This document shows, one piece after another, positions 32,802 through 41,823 of a stretch of DNA of 64,000 nucleotides. The stretch's first letter is position 1, and every line of letters starts with the position of its first letter. The position numbers and the translations under genes are program-made. This DNA is from Tenacibaculum sp. (GTDB lineage: Bacteria > Bacteroidota > Bacteroidia > Flavobacteriales > Flavobacteriaceae): assembly GCA_022448525.1 (NCBI GenBank), contig JAKVCX010000004.1, positions 124,001 through 188,000 on the forward strand. Direction: 5' to 3'. Below the pieces are notes generated by a model. It searched no databases. It worked only from the letters and a program-made list of their open reading frames with translations, and was not told the DNA's origin.

Positions 32802-33817
32802 AAAAGTTATTCATTCATAAGCCGTTATTTCGTTTGTTAAGTCCAGTTTTCAGTGGAGTTATTGTATATCTATTAATTTTATTGGTAAACAATAATGTAG
32901 CTCAATTACAAAATGAATTTCTTGGAGAAGAATTATATGTATGCATTGGAATGTCGTACATTATTCAAGAGTTTTCTAGATTGCTTTTACTATTGTTTAA
33001 GCGAGTTAAGTTCTTTACAAATGAGTTGATATCAGTTATCGTTCAAATTGTCGTTTCTATGCTGCTATGTGTAGGATTGGTTACGATAATTATTTCCTTT
33101 TACTACAAAAGTATACTTGGTTTTTCTCCTAATTCTGAAGAGTTATGGTTATTTAATTCAATTTTTTGCTCAATCACTATTATTTATATTTTGCTATTCA
33201 TAAGTCACCAGTATTTACATAAGATAAATAGTGAAAAACTAAAAGAAGAAGAGAATTATCTAAATCATATAGAACAAGATTTTAACGAATTCAAACAAGG
33301 TATAAATCCTGATTTATTATTTGAAAGTTTAGAAAACTTGTTAGTTCTTATAAAACAAGACAAAGAAAAAGCTGATGATTTTATTGATTATTTGGCTACT
33401 ATCTATCGCTATATTTTATCGAGTAAACAAAAACAATTGGTTCATTGGAATGAAGAATTAGAATCCACTGAGGTTTTAGTAAAACTATTTAATTATTTGC
33501 CCTACAGAAATGTATCTATATTAAATAAGTTAGAATCTTCATTTTTAATCGTTCCAAGGAGCTTACTTTTTATTGTTGAACAAATTATAAGAACTACTAT
33601 AATATCTTCTAATGTAGAATTAATTATCACCATTGAAGAAGAAAAGGGAAAGTTTATCATTAGTTATGCAACAAACGATAAAATCACTGTAGTTTTTTCG
33701 ATTGATAGTTTTAAGGAAATAGAAAGAATTTACGGAATTTATAGTAATCACAAAATTGAAGTGATTTCAACAGACTCAACACGAACCATCAAATTACCAA
33801 AACTAACCACAAAATAA
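32798..33817 (+). CDS. Degenerate LytS-like histidine kinase (probable pseudokinase)
   Basis: A 339-residue protein with the same layout as the kinase before it: four membrane segments, a linker helix and a kinase-like region. The phospho-acceptor motif reads INPDLLFESLENL, with Asp172 where the His belongs. The N-box is also changed: VEQIIRTTI in place of VENAVKHN. It should therefore neither autophosphorylate nor bind ATP normally. The frame is intact and coupled to both neighbours, which argues for a retained function such as heterodimer partner, signal receptor or inhibitor of the active kinase. Confidence 0.85.
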   Translation: MKKLFIHKPLFRLLSPVFSGVIVYLLILLVNNNVAQLQNEFLGEELYVCIGMSYIIQEFSRLLLLLFKRVKFFTNELISVIVQIVVSMLLCVGLVTIIISFYYKSILGFSPNSEELWLFNSIFCSITIIYILLFISHQYLHKINSEKLKEEENYLNHIEQDFNEFKQGINPDLLFESLENLLVLIKQDKEKADDFIDYLATIYRYILSSKQKQLVHWNEELESTEVLVKLFNYLPYRNVSILNKLESSFLIVPRSLLFIVEQIIRTTIISSNVELIITIEEEKGKFIISYATNDKITVVFSIDSFKEIERIYGIYSNHKIEVISTDSTRTIKLPKLTTK

Positions 33818-33825
33818 TCAAACAA

Positions 33826-34581
33826 ATGAAAGTAGTTATTGTTGAAGATGAAGTTTTAGCTGTAGAAAAGTTAGAGCGTTATTTATTGAAATATAGCCAT
33901 GAAATTGAAGTTGTAGAAAGACTGGATAGTATTTCAAATGCCACTACTTTTTTTAGAAGCCAAAAAGATTTTGATGTGGTTTTTATGGATATTCAATTAA
34001 CAGATGGTTTAAGTTTTGAAATATTCAATCAAGTAACAATTAAAAAGCCAATCATTTTTATTACCGCTTTTGATGAGTATGCTATTGACGCTTTTAAGGT
34101 AAATAGTATCGATTATATCTTAAAACCACTTACGTTTACTGATATTTCAAAATCGATGGTAAAATTAGAAGGAATGCAGAATCTTTTTACTAAGAAAGAA
34201 GTCTTAACAAAAGTAGGAGAGGAGTTGGTTCAAAGAAAGACAAAAGACCGTTTCTTAGTTCGATTAGGAAATCATATTCATTCCATAAAAACAGAAGAAA
34301 TTGCTTTGTTTTTTGCTGAAGGAAGAACGGTACATTTAATTACAAATGAGGGAAAAAAGTTTATTGTCGATTTTAAACTAGAAGATTTAAGTCAACTTTT
34401 AATACCTACAATTTTTTATAGGGTTAACAGAAGTTTTATTATCAATATAAATGCAATAAAAGATGTAGTTGTTTACTCAAACAGTAGGTTGAAAATTTCT
34501 CCAACCATTACTGTTGAAAAAGAAATTGTTGTAAGTCGAGAGAAGGTCTCAGCATTTAAGAATTGGTTTGAAGGAAATTAA
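33826..34581 (+). CDS. LytTR-family response regulator
   Basis: A 251-residue response regulator: receiver domain with acidic pocket IVEDE, phospho-acceptor Asp55 in VVFMDIQLTDG, the Thr in IFITAFDEYA and Lys in YILKPLTF. This is followed by a LytTR DNA-binding domain (RFLVRLGNHIHSI, VNRSFIININAIKDV). It should be phosphorylated by the kinase at 31797 and bind the direct repeat at 30272-30301. Its stop codon overlaps that of the convergent DoxX gene. Confidence 0.94.
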   Translation: MKVVIVEDEVLAVEKLERYLLKYSHEIEVVERLDSISNATTFFRSQKDFDVVFMDIQLTDGLSFEIFNQVTIKKPIIFITAFDEYAIDAFKVNSIDYILKPLTFTDISKSMVKLEGMQNLFTKKEVLTKVGEELVQRKTKDRFLVRLGNHIHSIKTEEIALFFAEGRTVHLITNEGKKFIVDFKLEDLSQLLIPTIFYRVNRSFIININAIKDVVVYSNSRLKISPTITVEKEIVVSREKVSAFKNWFEGN

Positions 34582-35195
34582 TTCGTTCGAAAACGAAGTT
34601 TCTTATTTCTCCTAATGCCAATAATCAATCCTAAAAGTCCAATAATTAAAAAACATAATGCTATAATTAAAAGAGACGACGAACTGATAACTAATTTTGC
34701 AAAAATGGTAAGTATAAAGAAAAGAACTCCAAGAATTATCCAAATTGAATTGTTTTCTATTCTATCTTTTTTGGGAAATACAGGTTGTTTATTAAATAAG
34801 ACCTTTAAGGTGTCCCAATCCCAAACAATCAATAGAATATTTGCCAATAGCATTGAACCTGTTATAAAAGGTGTTCCTCTAAAGTCATAGGATATTGTAA
34901 TGACAAAGATGTTCAGTATAATCGGTAAAAATAAAATTGCACCAAGCTTCGCATATTTTTGAGTCATTAATAATAATCCAGCAACCAATTGACCAAAACC
35001 TACAAATTTCCAATAAATTCCAGATTGGTACATTGTCTCAAAAAAATGCCAGGCAGTATTTATTGGGTTTTCAGCTCCGCTATCTGCCGTAAATCGTAGT
35101 CCTTGAATTTTTACAATACTTGCAAATACAAAGGCAAAACCAATTAAATATCTGAGATAAATAATAAAAAGTTGAGGAAATAGTTTGTTCTTCAT
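34578..35195 (-). CDS. DoxX-like integral membrane protein
   Basis: A 205-residue membrane protein. The first four hydrophobic helices (YLRYLIGFAFVFASIVKIQG, then GFGQLVAGLLLM, ILFLPIILNIFVITI, GSMLLANILLIVW) follow the DoxX pattern, and two more helices lie near the C-terminus, ending in a basic tail. The DoxX family has loose functional links to respiration and oxidative stress. Nothing here points to a specific role. It converges on the LytTR regulator with a four-base overlap. Confidence 0.75.
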   Translation of the reverse strand: MKNKLFPQLFIIYLRYLIGFAFVFASIVKIQGLRFTADSGAENPINTAWHFFETMYQSGIYWKFVGFGQLVAGLLLMTQKYAKLGAILFLPIILNIFVITISYDFRGTPFITGSMLLANILLIVWDWDTLKVLFNKQPVFPKKDRIENNSIWIILGVLFFILTIFAKLVISSSSLLIIALCFLIIGLLGLIIGIRRNKKLRFRTN

Positions 35196-35263
35196 TTTAT
35201 TAACGAATACTTGGTTACTTAAAATGAAAGACGAAAAAGAGTTATTTTTGTTACCTGAAAATT

Positions 35264-35803
35264 TTAGAAAGAATTATCTATTTCATACAAAACACATTCT
35301 TGTAGTTTTGGAAAATCTTTTAATAAAGAATGATGGAATGATTTAACTTTTTGCATTCCGATTTTTTTCATCACTGTTATTGAAGGAATATTAATTGCTG
35401 GAGCAACTGATACAATTTTCTTTAATTTTATAGTATTAAAAGCATAAACTAAACACTGTTTTGATCCTTCAGTAGCATATCCTTTACCCCAGAATTTAGG
35501 TAATATTCTCCAACCGATATCAACAGATGGGTTAAAGTCAGCTTCGTAAGTTTGCTCTGAAATTCCGATAAAACCAATAAGCTCTTTAGTCTCTATAATT
35601 TCAACTGCGAAATAACAAAACTTATTTTTATCAAATTGATTTCTCATTCTTTCAATAAAAGCTAAACTTTGATCTTTTGTTTGAGTACTCGGGAAAAATT
35701 GCATTACTTCTTCATTTGAATTTAATTCAAAAAGTGTTTCAACGTCTTCCAATTCCCAATTTCTAAATCCTAATCTTTCTGAAGTAAAAATATAGTTGTT
35801 CAT
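35264..35803 (-). CDS. GNAT-family N-acetyltransferase (RimJ/RimL type)
   Basis: A 179-residue acetyltransferase with TSERLGFRNWELEDVETL at the start, the IGWRILPKFWGKGYATEGSK segment holding the acetyl-CoA pyrophosphate loop (here WGKGYATEG), and the late NIPSITVMKKIGM motif. This is the RimJ/RimL-like group, which acetylates N-termini or small amines. The substrate is unknown. It stands alone, divergent from the LacI-type regulator. Confidence 0.9.
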   Translation of the reverse strand: MNNYIFTSERLGFRNWELEDVETLFELNSNEEVMQFFPSTQTKDQSLAFIERMRNQFDKNKFCYFAVEIIETKELIGFIGISEQTYEADFNPSVDIGWRILPKFWGKGYATEGSKQCLVYAFNTIKLKKIVSVAPAINIPSITVMKKIGMQKVKSFHHSLLKDFPKLQECVLYEIDNSF

Positions 35804-35910
35804 GACAAAAAAATAATAGAGATTTTACAAATCTAAGTGCTTCTTTATTTCTTTACTAATTTTAAATTGATAAATTTACGGCTCATCAAATTATCAAATT
35901 TTCTGATTTT

Positions 35911-36912
35911 ATGAAAAAAAGTATAACACTTAAGGAATTAGCAAAACTTTTAAAGGTTTCAGTTTCTACGGTTTCAAAGGCTTTAAATGATAGTCATGAA
36001 ATAAGTGAATCTACTAAAAGAAAAGTTGAAGAAGCGGCTAAACTTCATAATTATAAGCCAAACAGAGCAGCTTTAAATTTAAAGTCAGGAAAAACGAATA
36101 CCATTGGTGTCGTACTTCCGAGTATTAAAAATTTCTTTTTATCTCGTGCTTTAAGAGGAATTGAATCTGTTGTAGCGAATACGAATTATAACATTGTAAT
36201 TTCTATCACAAATGAGTCTCATGAAAAAGAGGTAAAGTCGATAGAAACATTAACTAATGGAATGGTTGATGGAATCATTATTTCTGTTTCAGAAGAAACT
36301 CAAGTTATTCAAGATTTTTCTCATTTACACGACATTCCAGATGATATTCATGTTGTAATGTTTGATAGAGTTGAAAACACGATTAATTCCGATAAGGTTT
36401 TAGTAGATGATTATGATGCAATTTTAAAAGCAGTTAGAGATTTAAAATTCAAAGGAAGAAATAAAATTGTTTTGGCTTCTACAATCAGTAAGTTAAGTGT
36501 AGGCCAACAAAGAACTAAAGGTTACATCGATAGCATAAAAGATAAACACGAGCCTATTCTTGTTGAAGGTCCTGAAGATTTTATTGAAGTAAAATTGAAT
36601 AAACTTTTAAAGGAAGGAGATATTGATGCGATTATTGCTTTGGATGAAGAGTCTTCTTTAGCAGCTTTTAGAGCAGGAAAGAAAAATGATTTACTTGATA
36701 ATGGTAAATTATTTATTATTGGTTATGCAGGTAAAACACTATCAGAGCATTTAAGCCCTAGTTTAACAACTGTTGATCAGCATGGTAAAAAAGTTGGTAG
36801 AACAGCAGCGAAATTATTACTAGAGCGATTTAAAAGACCAACTAAAGATATCGAACAAAAGGTTGTTGATTCTACTTTAAGAGAACGAGGAACAACTTTA
36901 AAGAGATCATAA
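35911..36912 (+). CDS. LacI-family transcriptional regulator
   Basis: A 333-residue regulator with an N-terminal LacI HTH (TLKELAKLLKVSVSTVSKAL, hinge YKPNRAALNLKSG) and a periplasmic-binding-protein-like sensor domain (TIGVVLPSIKNFF, DGIIISVSEE, VMFDRV, DAIIALDEESSLAAFRAGK). Such proteins usually control sugar uptake or use. No sugar genes are adjacent, so it probably acts elsewhere in the genome. Its 3' end overlaps the convergent DinB-like gene by six bases. Confidence 0.94.
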   Translation: MKKSITLKELAKLLKVSVSTVSKALNDSHEISESTKRKVEEAAKLHNYKPNRAALNLKSGKTNTIGVVLPSIKNFFLSRALRGIESVVANTNYNIVISITNESHEKEVKSIETLTNGMVDGIIISVSEETQVIQDFSHLHDIPDDIHVVMFDRVENTINSDKVLVDDYDAILKAVRDLKFKGRNKIVLASTISKLSVGQQRTKGYIDSIKDKHEPILVEGPEDFIEVKLNKLLKEGDIDAIIALDEESSLAAFRAGKKNDLLDNGKLFIIGYAGKTLSEHLSPSLTTVDQHGKKVGRTAAKLLLERFKRPTKDIEQKVVDSTLRERGTTLKRS

Positions 36913-37458
36913 GTCTTCTGTAAAGTGTTTTCTTGACTTTTCTTTCGAGAATTTGTCTTTATTGTAATCTGTTGACTGTCCTTTTGGAATTGATAGTGAT
37001 TTCCAATTACTATCCAACAAGATTTTTCCTAAGAAAACAATCTGTCCAACATGGTAAGCATAATGACATAATTGTCTATTTATTGCTTCCGTAACTGTAT
37101 GCCCTTGGTTTCGTATATAAATAATTCGTTCAGAATCTTCAGTTATTAATGGATTAATTGCGTTGAATAAACAGTTCCAACCTTCTTCCCAATAGGCAAT
37201 TACGTCTTCCTTAGTTTCAAAAGAATTTATAAACTCTTTATCTCTATTGCGCCATTCTTTTTCTCCATCTTCGGTAAGAAAGTTGGTCCAACGAGATAAC
37301 ATATTACCAGCTATGTGTTTTACAATTATGGCAACTGAATTATTTTCTTCATTAGGATGCCAGAAGATTTGTTCTTCAGTTAATTGTTGAAATGTTTTAT
37401 CTCCTAAACTTTTATAATATTCAAATTGTTTTCTCGCACTATTTAAATAAGAAGACAT
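36907..37458 (-). CDS. DUF1572/DinB-like protein
   Basis: A 183-residue DinB-superfamily protein of the DUF1572 type, from SARKQFEYYKSLGDKTF, the WHPNEENNSVAIIVKHIAGN block and the C-terminal NRQLCHYAYHVGQIVFLGK. The three histidines of the metal site are in KHIAG and HYAYHVGQ. The ATG at 37458 (MSSYLNSARK) fits family N-termini; an upstream ATG at 37482 would overlap the msrB stop region. Enzymatic role unknown. Confidence 0.85.
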   Translation of the reverse strand: MSSYLNSARKQFEYYKSLGDKTFQQLTEEQIFWHPNEENNSVAIIVKHIAGNMLSRWTNFLTEDGEKEWRNRDKEFINSFETKEDVIAYWEEGWNCLFNAINPLITEDSERIIYIRNQGHTVTEAINRQLCHYAYHVGQIVFLGKILLDSNWKSLSIPKGQSTDYNKDKFSKEKSRKHFTEDL

Positions 37459-37494
37459 AAAAAAAAGAGTTGAAATGTTCAACTCTAATATACG

Positions 37495-37977
37495 TTATTT
37501 TTTGTTCGGAACGAACTCCAGTGCGACTCCGTTAATACAGTCTCGAATACCGGTAGTTTCTCTTGGGCCGTCGTTAAATCGATGTCCTAAATGTCCGCCA
37601 CAAGTGTTACATTTTAACTCAGTTCTGGCATAACCAATTTTATAATCTGTATCTGTTTCTATATTTTTCTCAATGGCTTTGTCAAAAGATGGCCACCCAG
37701 ATCCAGAATCGTATTTTCTTTCTGATTTGTAAAGAGGTGTTTTACAAGCAGCACAAACAAAAGTTCCTTTACCTTTGAAATAAGTATACTCACTTGAGTT
37801 TGGTCTTTCTGTTCCAGCTTCTCTTAAAACATAATATTGCATTGGTGTCAAAGCTTTTTTCCATTCAGCTCTTGTCTTTTCAATTTTATATTTCTTTTCT
37901 GATTTTTTATTTTGAGCTGTAGTTTGACAGCTGATAAGGAAACTAGCGATTGATAGATATAAAATTAAATTTTTCAT
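37495..37977 (-). CDS. msrB: Peptide-methionine (R)-S-oxide reductase, lipoprotein form
   Basis: Repairs methionine-R-sulphoxide in proteins. A lipoprotein signal (YLSIASFLISCQTT, lipid on Cys17) puts this 160-residue copy in the cell envelope. The two zinc CxxC pairs (FVCAACKTPL, KCNTCGGHLGHRF) and the GSGWPSF substrate pocket are present. The catalytic cysteine is in RDCINGVALEF; the usual Tyr before Cys is Asp here and Ser after Asn is Gly, small departures from the RYCINS consensus. It overlaps the alpha/beta hydrolase gene by four bases. Confidence 0.94.
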   Translation of the reverse strand: MKNLILYLSIASFLISCQTTAQNKKSEKKYKIEKTRAEWKKALTPMQYYVLREAGTERPNSSEYTYFKGKGTFVCAACKTPLYKSERKYDSGSGWPSFDKAIEKNIETDTDYKIGYARTELKCNTCGGHLGHRFNDGPRETTGIRDCINGVALEFVPNKK

Positions 37978-38849
37978 GAATGACGTTTAATAAATGAAAC
38001 AACTCTACTTGTGGTTTTTTTATCACGTAAAATTTTAGTGTGTCCTAATCCATTTGTGATTAAAATTGAACCATTTTTTAAGTTTTGACGAATATTATAA
38101 GCACAACTTACAGGAACATCACCATCTAATGAATCATGAATAACAAGTGCAGGAGTATTAATTTCTTTAGCTTGTTTAGAACTAGCATAGTTATCAATAT
38201 CTTCTTGGTGTTTTTTGTCGTAGAATTTCTTTAATTTTTTTGCAATTTTAGGCTTTAAAGCCAAATTATTAATGAAGTTTTCAATAATTGCGGTAATCGT
38301 ATCTCCCGAACCTATGCTAACCACAGAGTTAACAGACATTCCTTGGGCAATTGCAGTATACAAACTCATTCCCCCTAAAGAATGACCAACCGCAGCATCA
38401 AAAGGTCCTAATTTTTCATTGATCGAATGAATAGCAGCCACAAATTCAGGCATAGAAGAAGACTTACCATCTGAATTTCCATGAGCAGGAGCATCGAATG
38501 AAATGGTCATGTAGCCATTTTCTAATAATTTGTCAGCAACCATAAAAAGTTGTGTGCTTCGTCCGCACCACCCATGAACTAAAAGTACTTTTTTCGCAGA
38601 AAACCCATAGGTTAATACTTCAATGTCACTTTCCAATGCCGTCACATTTAAAGTACTCTTTTGTGCGCTTTCCCACATCATTTTTTCTCTTTTAGGAGTT
38701 GGAAATTTTACTGGAGTCGAAAAAAGTTTCGCAGAAAATCTCGTCGCTAATCCATTTGAAAATAATTGAATGGTTTTAGCTATAATTTGAATAGGTTTAG
38801 GAATCGAAATACTGGCAGGAATTAACTTGTCTTTTGGGGCCTGAATCAT
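37974..38849 (-). CDS. Alpha/beta hydrolase
   Basis: A 291-residue serine hydrolase: oxyanion-hole region LLVHGWCGR, nucleophile elbow GHSLGGMSL, an acid in HDSLDGDVPV and the catalytic His in GLGHTKILRD. The charged, non-exported N-terminus suggests a cytoplasmic or peripheral protein. Substrate unknown. It is coupled by a four-base overlap to msrB downstream and divergent from the M48 peptidase. Confidence 0.9.
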   Translation of the reverse strand: MIQAPKDKLIPASISIPKPIQIIAKTIQLFSNGLATRFSAKLFSTPVKFPTPKREKMMWESAQKSTLNVTALESDIEVLTYGFSAKKVLLVHGWCGRSTQLFMVADKLLENGYMTISFDAPAHGNSDGKSSSMPEFVAAIHSINEKLGPFDAAVGHSLGGMSLYTAIAQGMSVNSVVSIGSGDTITAIIENFINNLALKPKIAKKLKKFYDKKHQEDIDNYASSKQAKEINTPALVIHDSLDGDVPVSCAYNIRQNLKNGSILITNGLGHTKILRDKKTTSRVVSFIKRHS

Positions 38850-38964
38850 AAAAGAGTATTAATTTTCATTGTAAAGATAGAATTTGTATTTTTAATTTTG
38901 TACTAAAAGTGACTTTTTCGGAGTTAATGAGTCTAACAAAATATAGAACCAAAACATTATAAAA

Positions 38965-39795
38965 ATGAGAAGAATTATAGCCCTAGTTTTCGTTTCAGTA
39001 TTATTTGTACAATGTAGTACAGTACCGATTACAGGAAGAAAACGATTAAACTTTGTGAGTGATGCACAGGTGTTACCAATGAGTTTTCAGCAGTATAGTG
39101 GATTTTTGAAAGAAAATAAGAGTAAAATAATTTCAAACACTTCCCAAGCGAAAGAATTAAAAACTATCGGGAAAAACATCGCTGATGCAGTGGATAGATT
39201 TATGCGAGCAAATGGAATGAAGGCAGAAGCTGATGCGTACAAATGGGAATTTAATTTAATTAATGATCCAACTATTAATGCTTGGTGTATGCCAGGAGGA
39301 AAGGTAGTATTCTATACTGGAATTATGCCGATTTGTGCAAATACTGATGGAGTAGCGGCCGTAATGGGCCATGAAGTTGCTCATGCTTTTGCTAAACATG
39401 GGCAAGAGAGAATGTCTTCGGCACAGATCCAACAATTAGGTGGTGTTGCTGTTGCTGTAGGAACGAATAACAATAAAAATGCACAACTTTGGAATATGGC
39501 TTATGGAGTAGGTTCTACATTAGGAATGTTAAAGTTTAGTAGAACACATGAAACAGAGGCAGATAAACTTGGTTTGGTGTTCATGATAATGGCTGGTTAT
39601 AAGGGTGAAGAAGCAGTGAATGTTTGGGTAAGAATGAGTGAAAATGCAAAGAAAAGTGGAAGAAAAACTCCTCCAGAGTTTTTAAGTACACATCCACACA
39701 ATCAAACAAGAATTGTTGATTTAAGAAATTATTTACCAGAAGCAAAAAGATTAGCAGCTCAATATAATCAGCAAACCTCAGGTTCTAGAAAATAA
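38965..39795 (+). CDS. M48-family metallopeptidase lipoprotein
   Basis: A 276-residue zinc peptidase of the periplasmic BepA/LoiP-like kind. Signal MRRIIALVFVSVLFVQCSTV has a lipobox at Cys17, followed by PITGRKRLNFV, a conserved family start. The zinc site is HEVAH (residues 136-140) with the third ligand Glu in THETEADKLG. The INDPTINAWCMPGGKVVFYTG block (in part NAWCMPGGK) is typical. Likely role: quality control of outer-membrane proteins. Confidence 0.94.
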   Translation: MRRIIALVFVSVLFVQCSTVPITGRKRLNFVSDAQVLPMSFQQYSGFLKENKSKIISNTSQAKELKTIGKNIADAVDRFMRANGMKAEADAYKWEFNLINDPTINAWCMPGGKVVFYTGIMPICANTDGVAAVMGHEVAHAFAKHGQERMSSAQIQQLGGVAVAVGTNNNKNAQLWNMAYGVGSTLGMLKFSRTHETEADKLGLVFMIMAGYKGEEAVNVWVRMSENAKKSGRKTPPEFLSTHPHNQTRIVDLRNYLPEAKRLAAQYNQQTSGSRK

Positions 39796-39827
39796 AATTA
39801 CAGTTAATTAACGGTATATTTTTCATG

Positions 39828-39853
39828 AAAACCGCTCTTTTTAGAGTGGTTTT
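39828..39853 (+). terminator. Intrinsic terminator after the M48 peptidase
   Basis: Stem AAAACCGCTCT/AGAGTGGTTTT (39828-39838 and 39843-39853) with one G-U pair and loop TTTT, then T's. It lies just before the MFS gene, which must have its own start signal. Confidence 0.82.
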
Positions 39854-39867
39854 TTTATTTTAGACCT

Positions 39868-41166
39868 ATGTATAAAATCGGAGATAAAAAATTAATTAAT
39901 AGTTGGGCCTTTTATGATTGGGCCAACTCAGTATATTCTTTAGTAATCAGTACAGCAATTTTCCCTATTTATTACGGAGAAGTTACGAACGATAAAATTG
40001 TTAGATTTTTAGGGGTTGATTGGGAACATCCTGAAAGTTTATATAGTTATGCGATGTCTTTTTCTTTTTTAATTGTTGCATTCATGTCGCCTATATTATC
40101 GGGTATCGCAGATTATACAGGAAGTAAAAAGAAATTTTTAAGTTTCTTTTGTACATTCGGAAGTTTATCTGTTATGGGATTATACTTTTTTGATGGATGT
40201 GAAACCACGTGGATAGGTATTGTCGCATCTATTTTAGCCAGTATTGGTTTTTGGTCGAGTATTGTTTTTTACAATGCGTATTTACCAGAAGTGGCATTAC
40301 CAGAGCAGCAAGATAGTGCTAGTGCTAAAGGATTTATTTATGGTTACATTGGTTCTATGATTCTCCTGATAATTTGTCTGCTTTTAATAATGATGCCGAA
40401 AACTTTTGGAATAGAATCTGGAGGGAAAGCTTCCCGTATAGCTTTTATTCTTGTTGGAATTTGGTGGGTTGGTTTCGCACAGTTTACGCTAAGAAAGCTA
40501 CCTAAGAGAAAGTTTAAAAATAAACTTGAATCGAATTATTTATGGAAAGGTTTTCAGGAATTGAAGAATGTATATAAAGAAATTAAACAATACGATACGT
40601 TAAAAGGGTTTTTAGTTGCCTTTTTTTTATGTAGTGTAGGAGTTCAAACTATTATTATTATGGCGGCATTTTTTGGTTCAACGGAGCTTGAGTTGAAAAG
40701 TACAGATATGATCATTACAATTTTATTAATTCAGTTTGTGGCCATTTTTGGAGCTAAGTATTTTTCTCGGCTTTCAGAGAAAAGAGGTAATTTTTATGCT
40801 TTAAGAGTAACAATTATTGTTTGGATGTTAGTTTGTTTTTGTGCATTTATGTTGCATAAAGGAATTCCAAATGTTGGATATTACTTTTATAGTTTAGGAG
40901 GATTATTAGGATTTGTATTAGGAGCAGTTCAATCTTTGACAAGATCTACTTATTCGAAGTTATTGCCTGAAACTGAAGATCACGCAACTTATTTCAGTTT
41001 TTATGATGTTACTGAAAAGATTGCTATTGTAACAGGTACATTGGTTTATGGATTATTAAATGCGATTACAAATTCAATGCAATGGAGTGTGTTGTCTTTA
41101 GCAATATTCTTTTTAGCTTCTCTATTAGTTTTAAATCGATTGAAAAGAACAAAATATGTTTCATAA
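39868..41166 (+). CDS. MFS transporter, UMF1 (Atg22-like) family
   Basis: A 432-residue membrane protein with about 12 hydrophobic helices. The start NSWAFYDWANSVYSLVISTA and the SGIADYTGSKKKFLSFF segment are diagnostic for the UMF1/Vps55-Atg22-like MFS group, and GAVQSLTRSTYSKLLPE and FSFYDVTEKIA complete it. Substrates in bacteria are not defined; fungal Atg22 exports amino acids from vacuoles. It starts only 15 bases after the upstream terminator. Confidence 0.92.
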   Translation: MYKIGDKKLINSWAFYDWANSVYSLVISTAIFPIYYGEVTNDKIVRFLGVDWEHPESLYSYAMSFSFLIVAFMSPILSGIADYTGSKKKFLSFFCTFGSLSVMGLYFFDGCETTWIGIVASILASIGFWSSIVFYNAYLPEVALPEQQDSASAKGFIYGYIGSMILLIICLLLIMMPKTFGIESGGKASRIAFILVGIWWVGFAQFTLRKLPKRKFKNKLESNYLWKGFQELKNVYKEIKQYDTLKGFLVAFFLCSVGVQTIIIMAAFFGSTELELKSTDMIITILLIQFVAIFGAKYFSRLSEKRGNFYALRVTIIVWMLVCFCAFMLHKGIPNVGYYFYSLGGLLGFVLGAVQSLTRSTYSKLLPETEDHATYFSFYDVTEKIAIVTGTLVYGLLNAITNSMQWSVLSLAIFFLASLLVLNRLKRTKYVS

Positions 41167-41197
41167 AAAAAGAGCTTCATTATGAAGCTCTTTTTTT
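41165..41197. terminator. Bidirectional terminator between MFS gene and lipoprotein gene
   Basis: Perfect 15-bp stem AAAAAAAGAGCTTCA/TGAAGCTCTTTTTTT (41165-41179 and 41183-41197), loop TTA, with T-runs on both strands. It serves the convergent genes on either side. Confidence 0.9.
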
Positions 41198-41215
41198 ATT
41201 TCTTTAAATTTAATA

Positions 41216-41794
41216 TTAAAGTACAGCTGGGTTAGCAACAGTAACATCGAAAGAAGCTTCAATATCAGTTTCACCACCTGCATTAGTAATATCTCCACCG
41301 CTTACACCAGAAGCTGTTTTATTTGGCTCATGACGTAAAGTAAATGTAAGAGTTCCTGAACCAGCATCACCAGTTGCTAATGAGAAAGTAATTCCTACAG
41401 GGTTACCATTTGAATCATTTGCTCCTGTATAAGTAAATGTTGGTGTAATTCCAGTTGCGCTATAGAAAAATTGGTGCTCATCTGCTTCTTCAGCAACTTC
41501 AGTTGTAATATTTTCAGCAGGATCTTCAGTTTCATTTTCTAAAAGAATAGTACCACTATATGTAGTATTTGCAAGTAAATTTCCTGAAACCGTTACTACA
41601 GGTGCATTTGGTCCGTCACCATCTAAGTCTTGTGTTTTTAAAACTACATCAGAACCTGATGCTGGACTTAATGTAACTGTCATTGTTGTGATAACCTCTT
41701 CTTCGTTAGTTGGAGTAGGGTTTTCATCATCAGAACAAGATGCAAAAGTAATAGCTGAAATACATGCAATAGCTAATAATTTGATTGTTTTCAT
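41216..41794 (-). CDS. Surface lipoprotein associated with the TonB receptor
   Basis: A 192-residue lipoprotein (MKTIKLLAIACISAITFASCSDD, lipid on Cys20). The mature part is acidic and beta-rich, with LSPASGSDVVLKTQDLDGDG, TTYSGTILLENE and ITTEVAEEADEHQFFYS. Proteins of this type commonly follow a TonB receptor gene in Flavobacteriaceae, and here it begins 29 bases after the receptor stop codon. It may be an accessory binding protein for the receptor's cargo. No enzymatic motif is seen. Confidence 0.75.
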   Translation of the reverse strand: MKTIKLLAIACISAITFASCSDDENPTPTNEEEVITTMTVTLSPASGSDVVLKTQDLDGDGPNAPVVTVSGNLLANTTYSGTILLENETEDPAENITTEVAEEADEHQFFYSATGITPTFTYTGANDSNGNPVGITFSLATGDAGSGTLTFTLRHEPNKTASGVSGGDITNAGGETDIEASFDVTVANPAVL

Positions 41795-41823
41795 AATGTA
41801 TATATAATTTAAGTGTTTAATGG

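Noticed and set aside
32798..33817. The second kinase gene as a decaying pseudogene
   Set aside because: The frame is complete, the length matches its partner and it is coupled to both neighbours, which fits a retained non-catalytic role better.
41165..41197. The long AT/GC palindrome as a regulator site
   Set aside because: It lies between convergent genes and has T-runs on both strands, so it is best explained as a bidirectional terminator.
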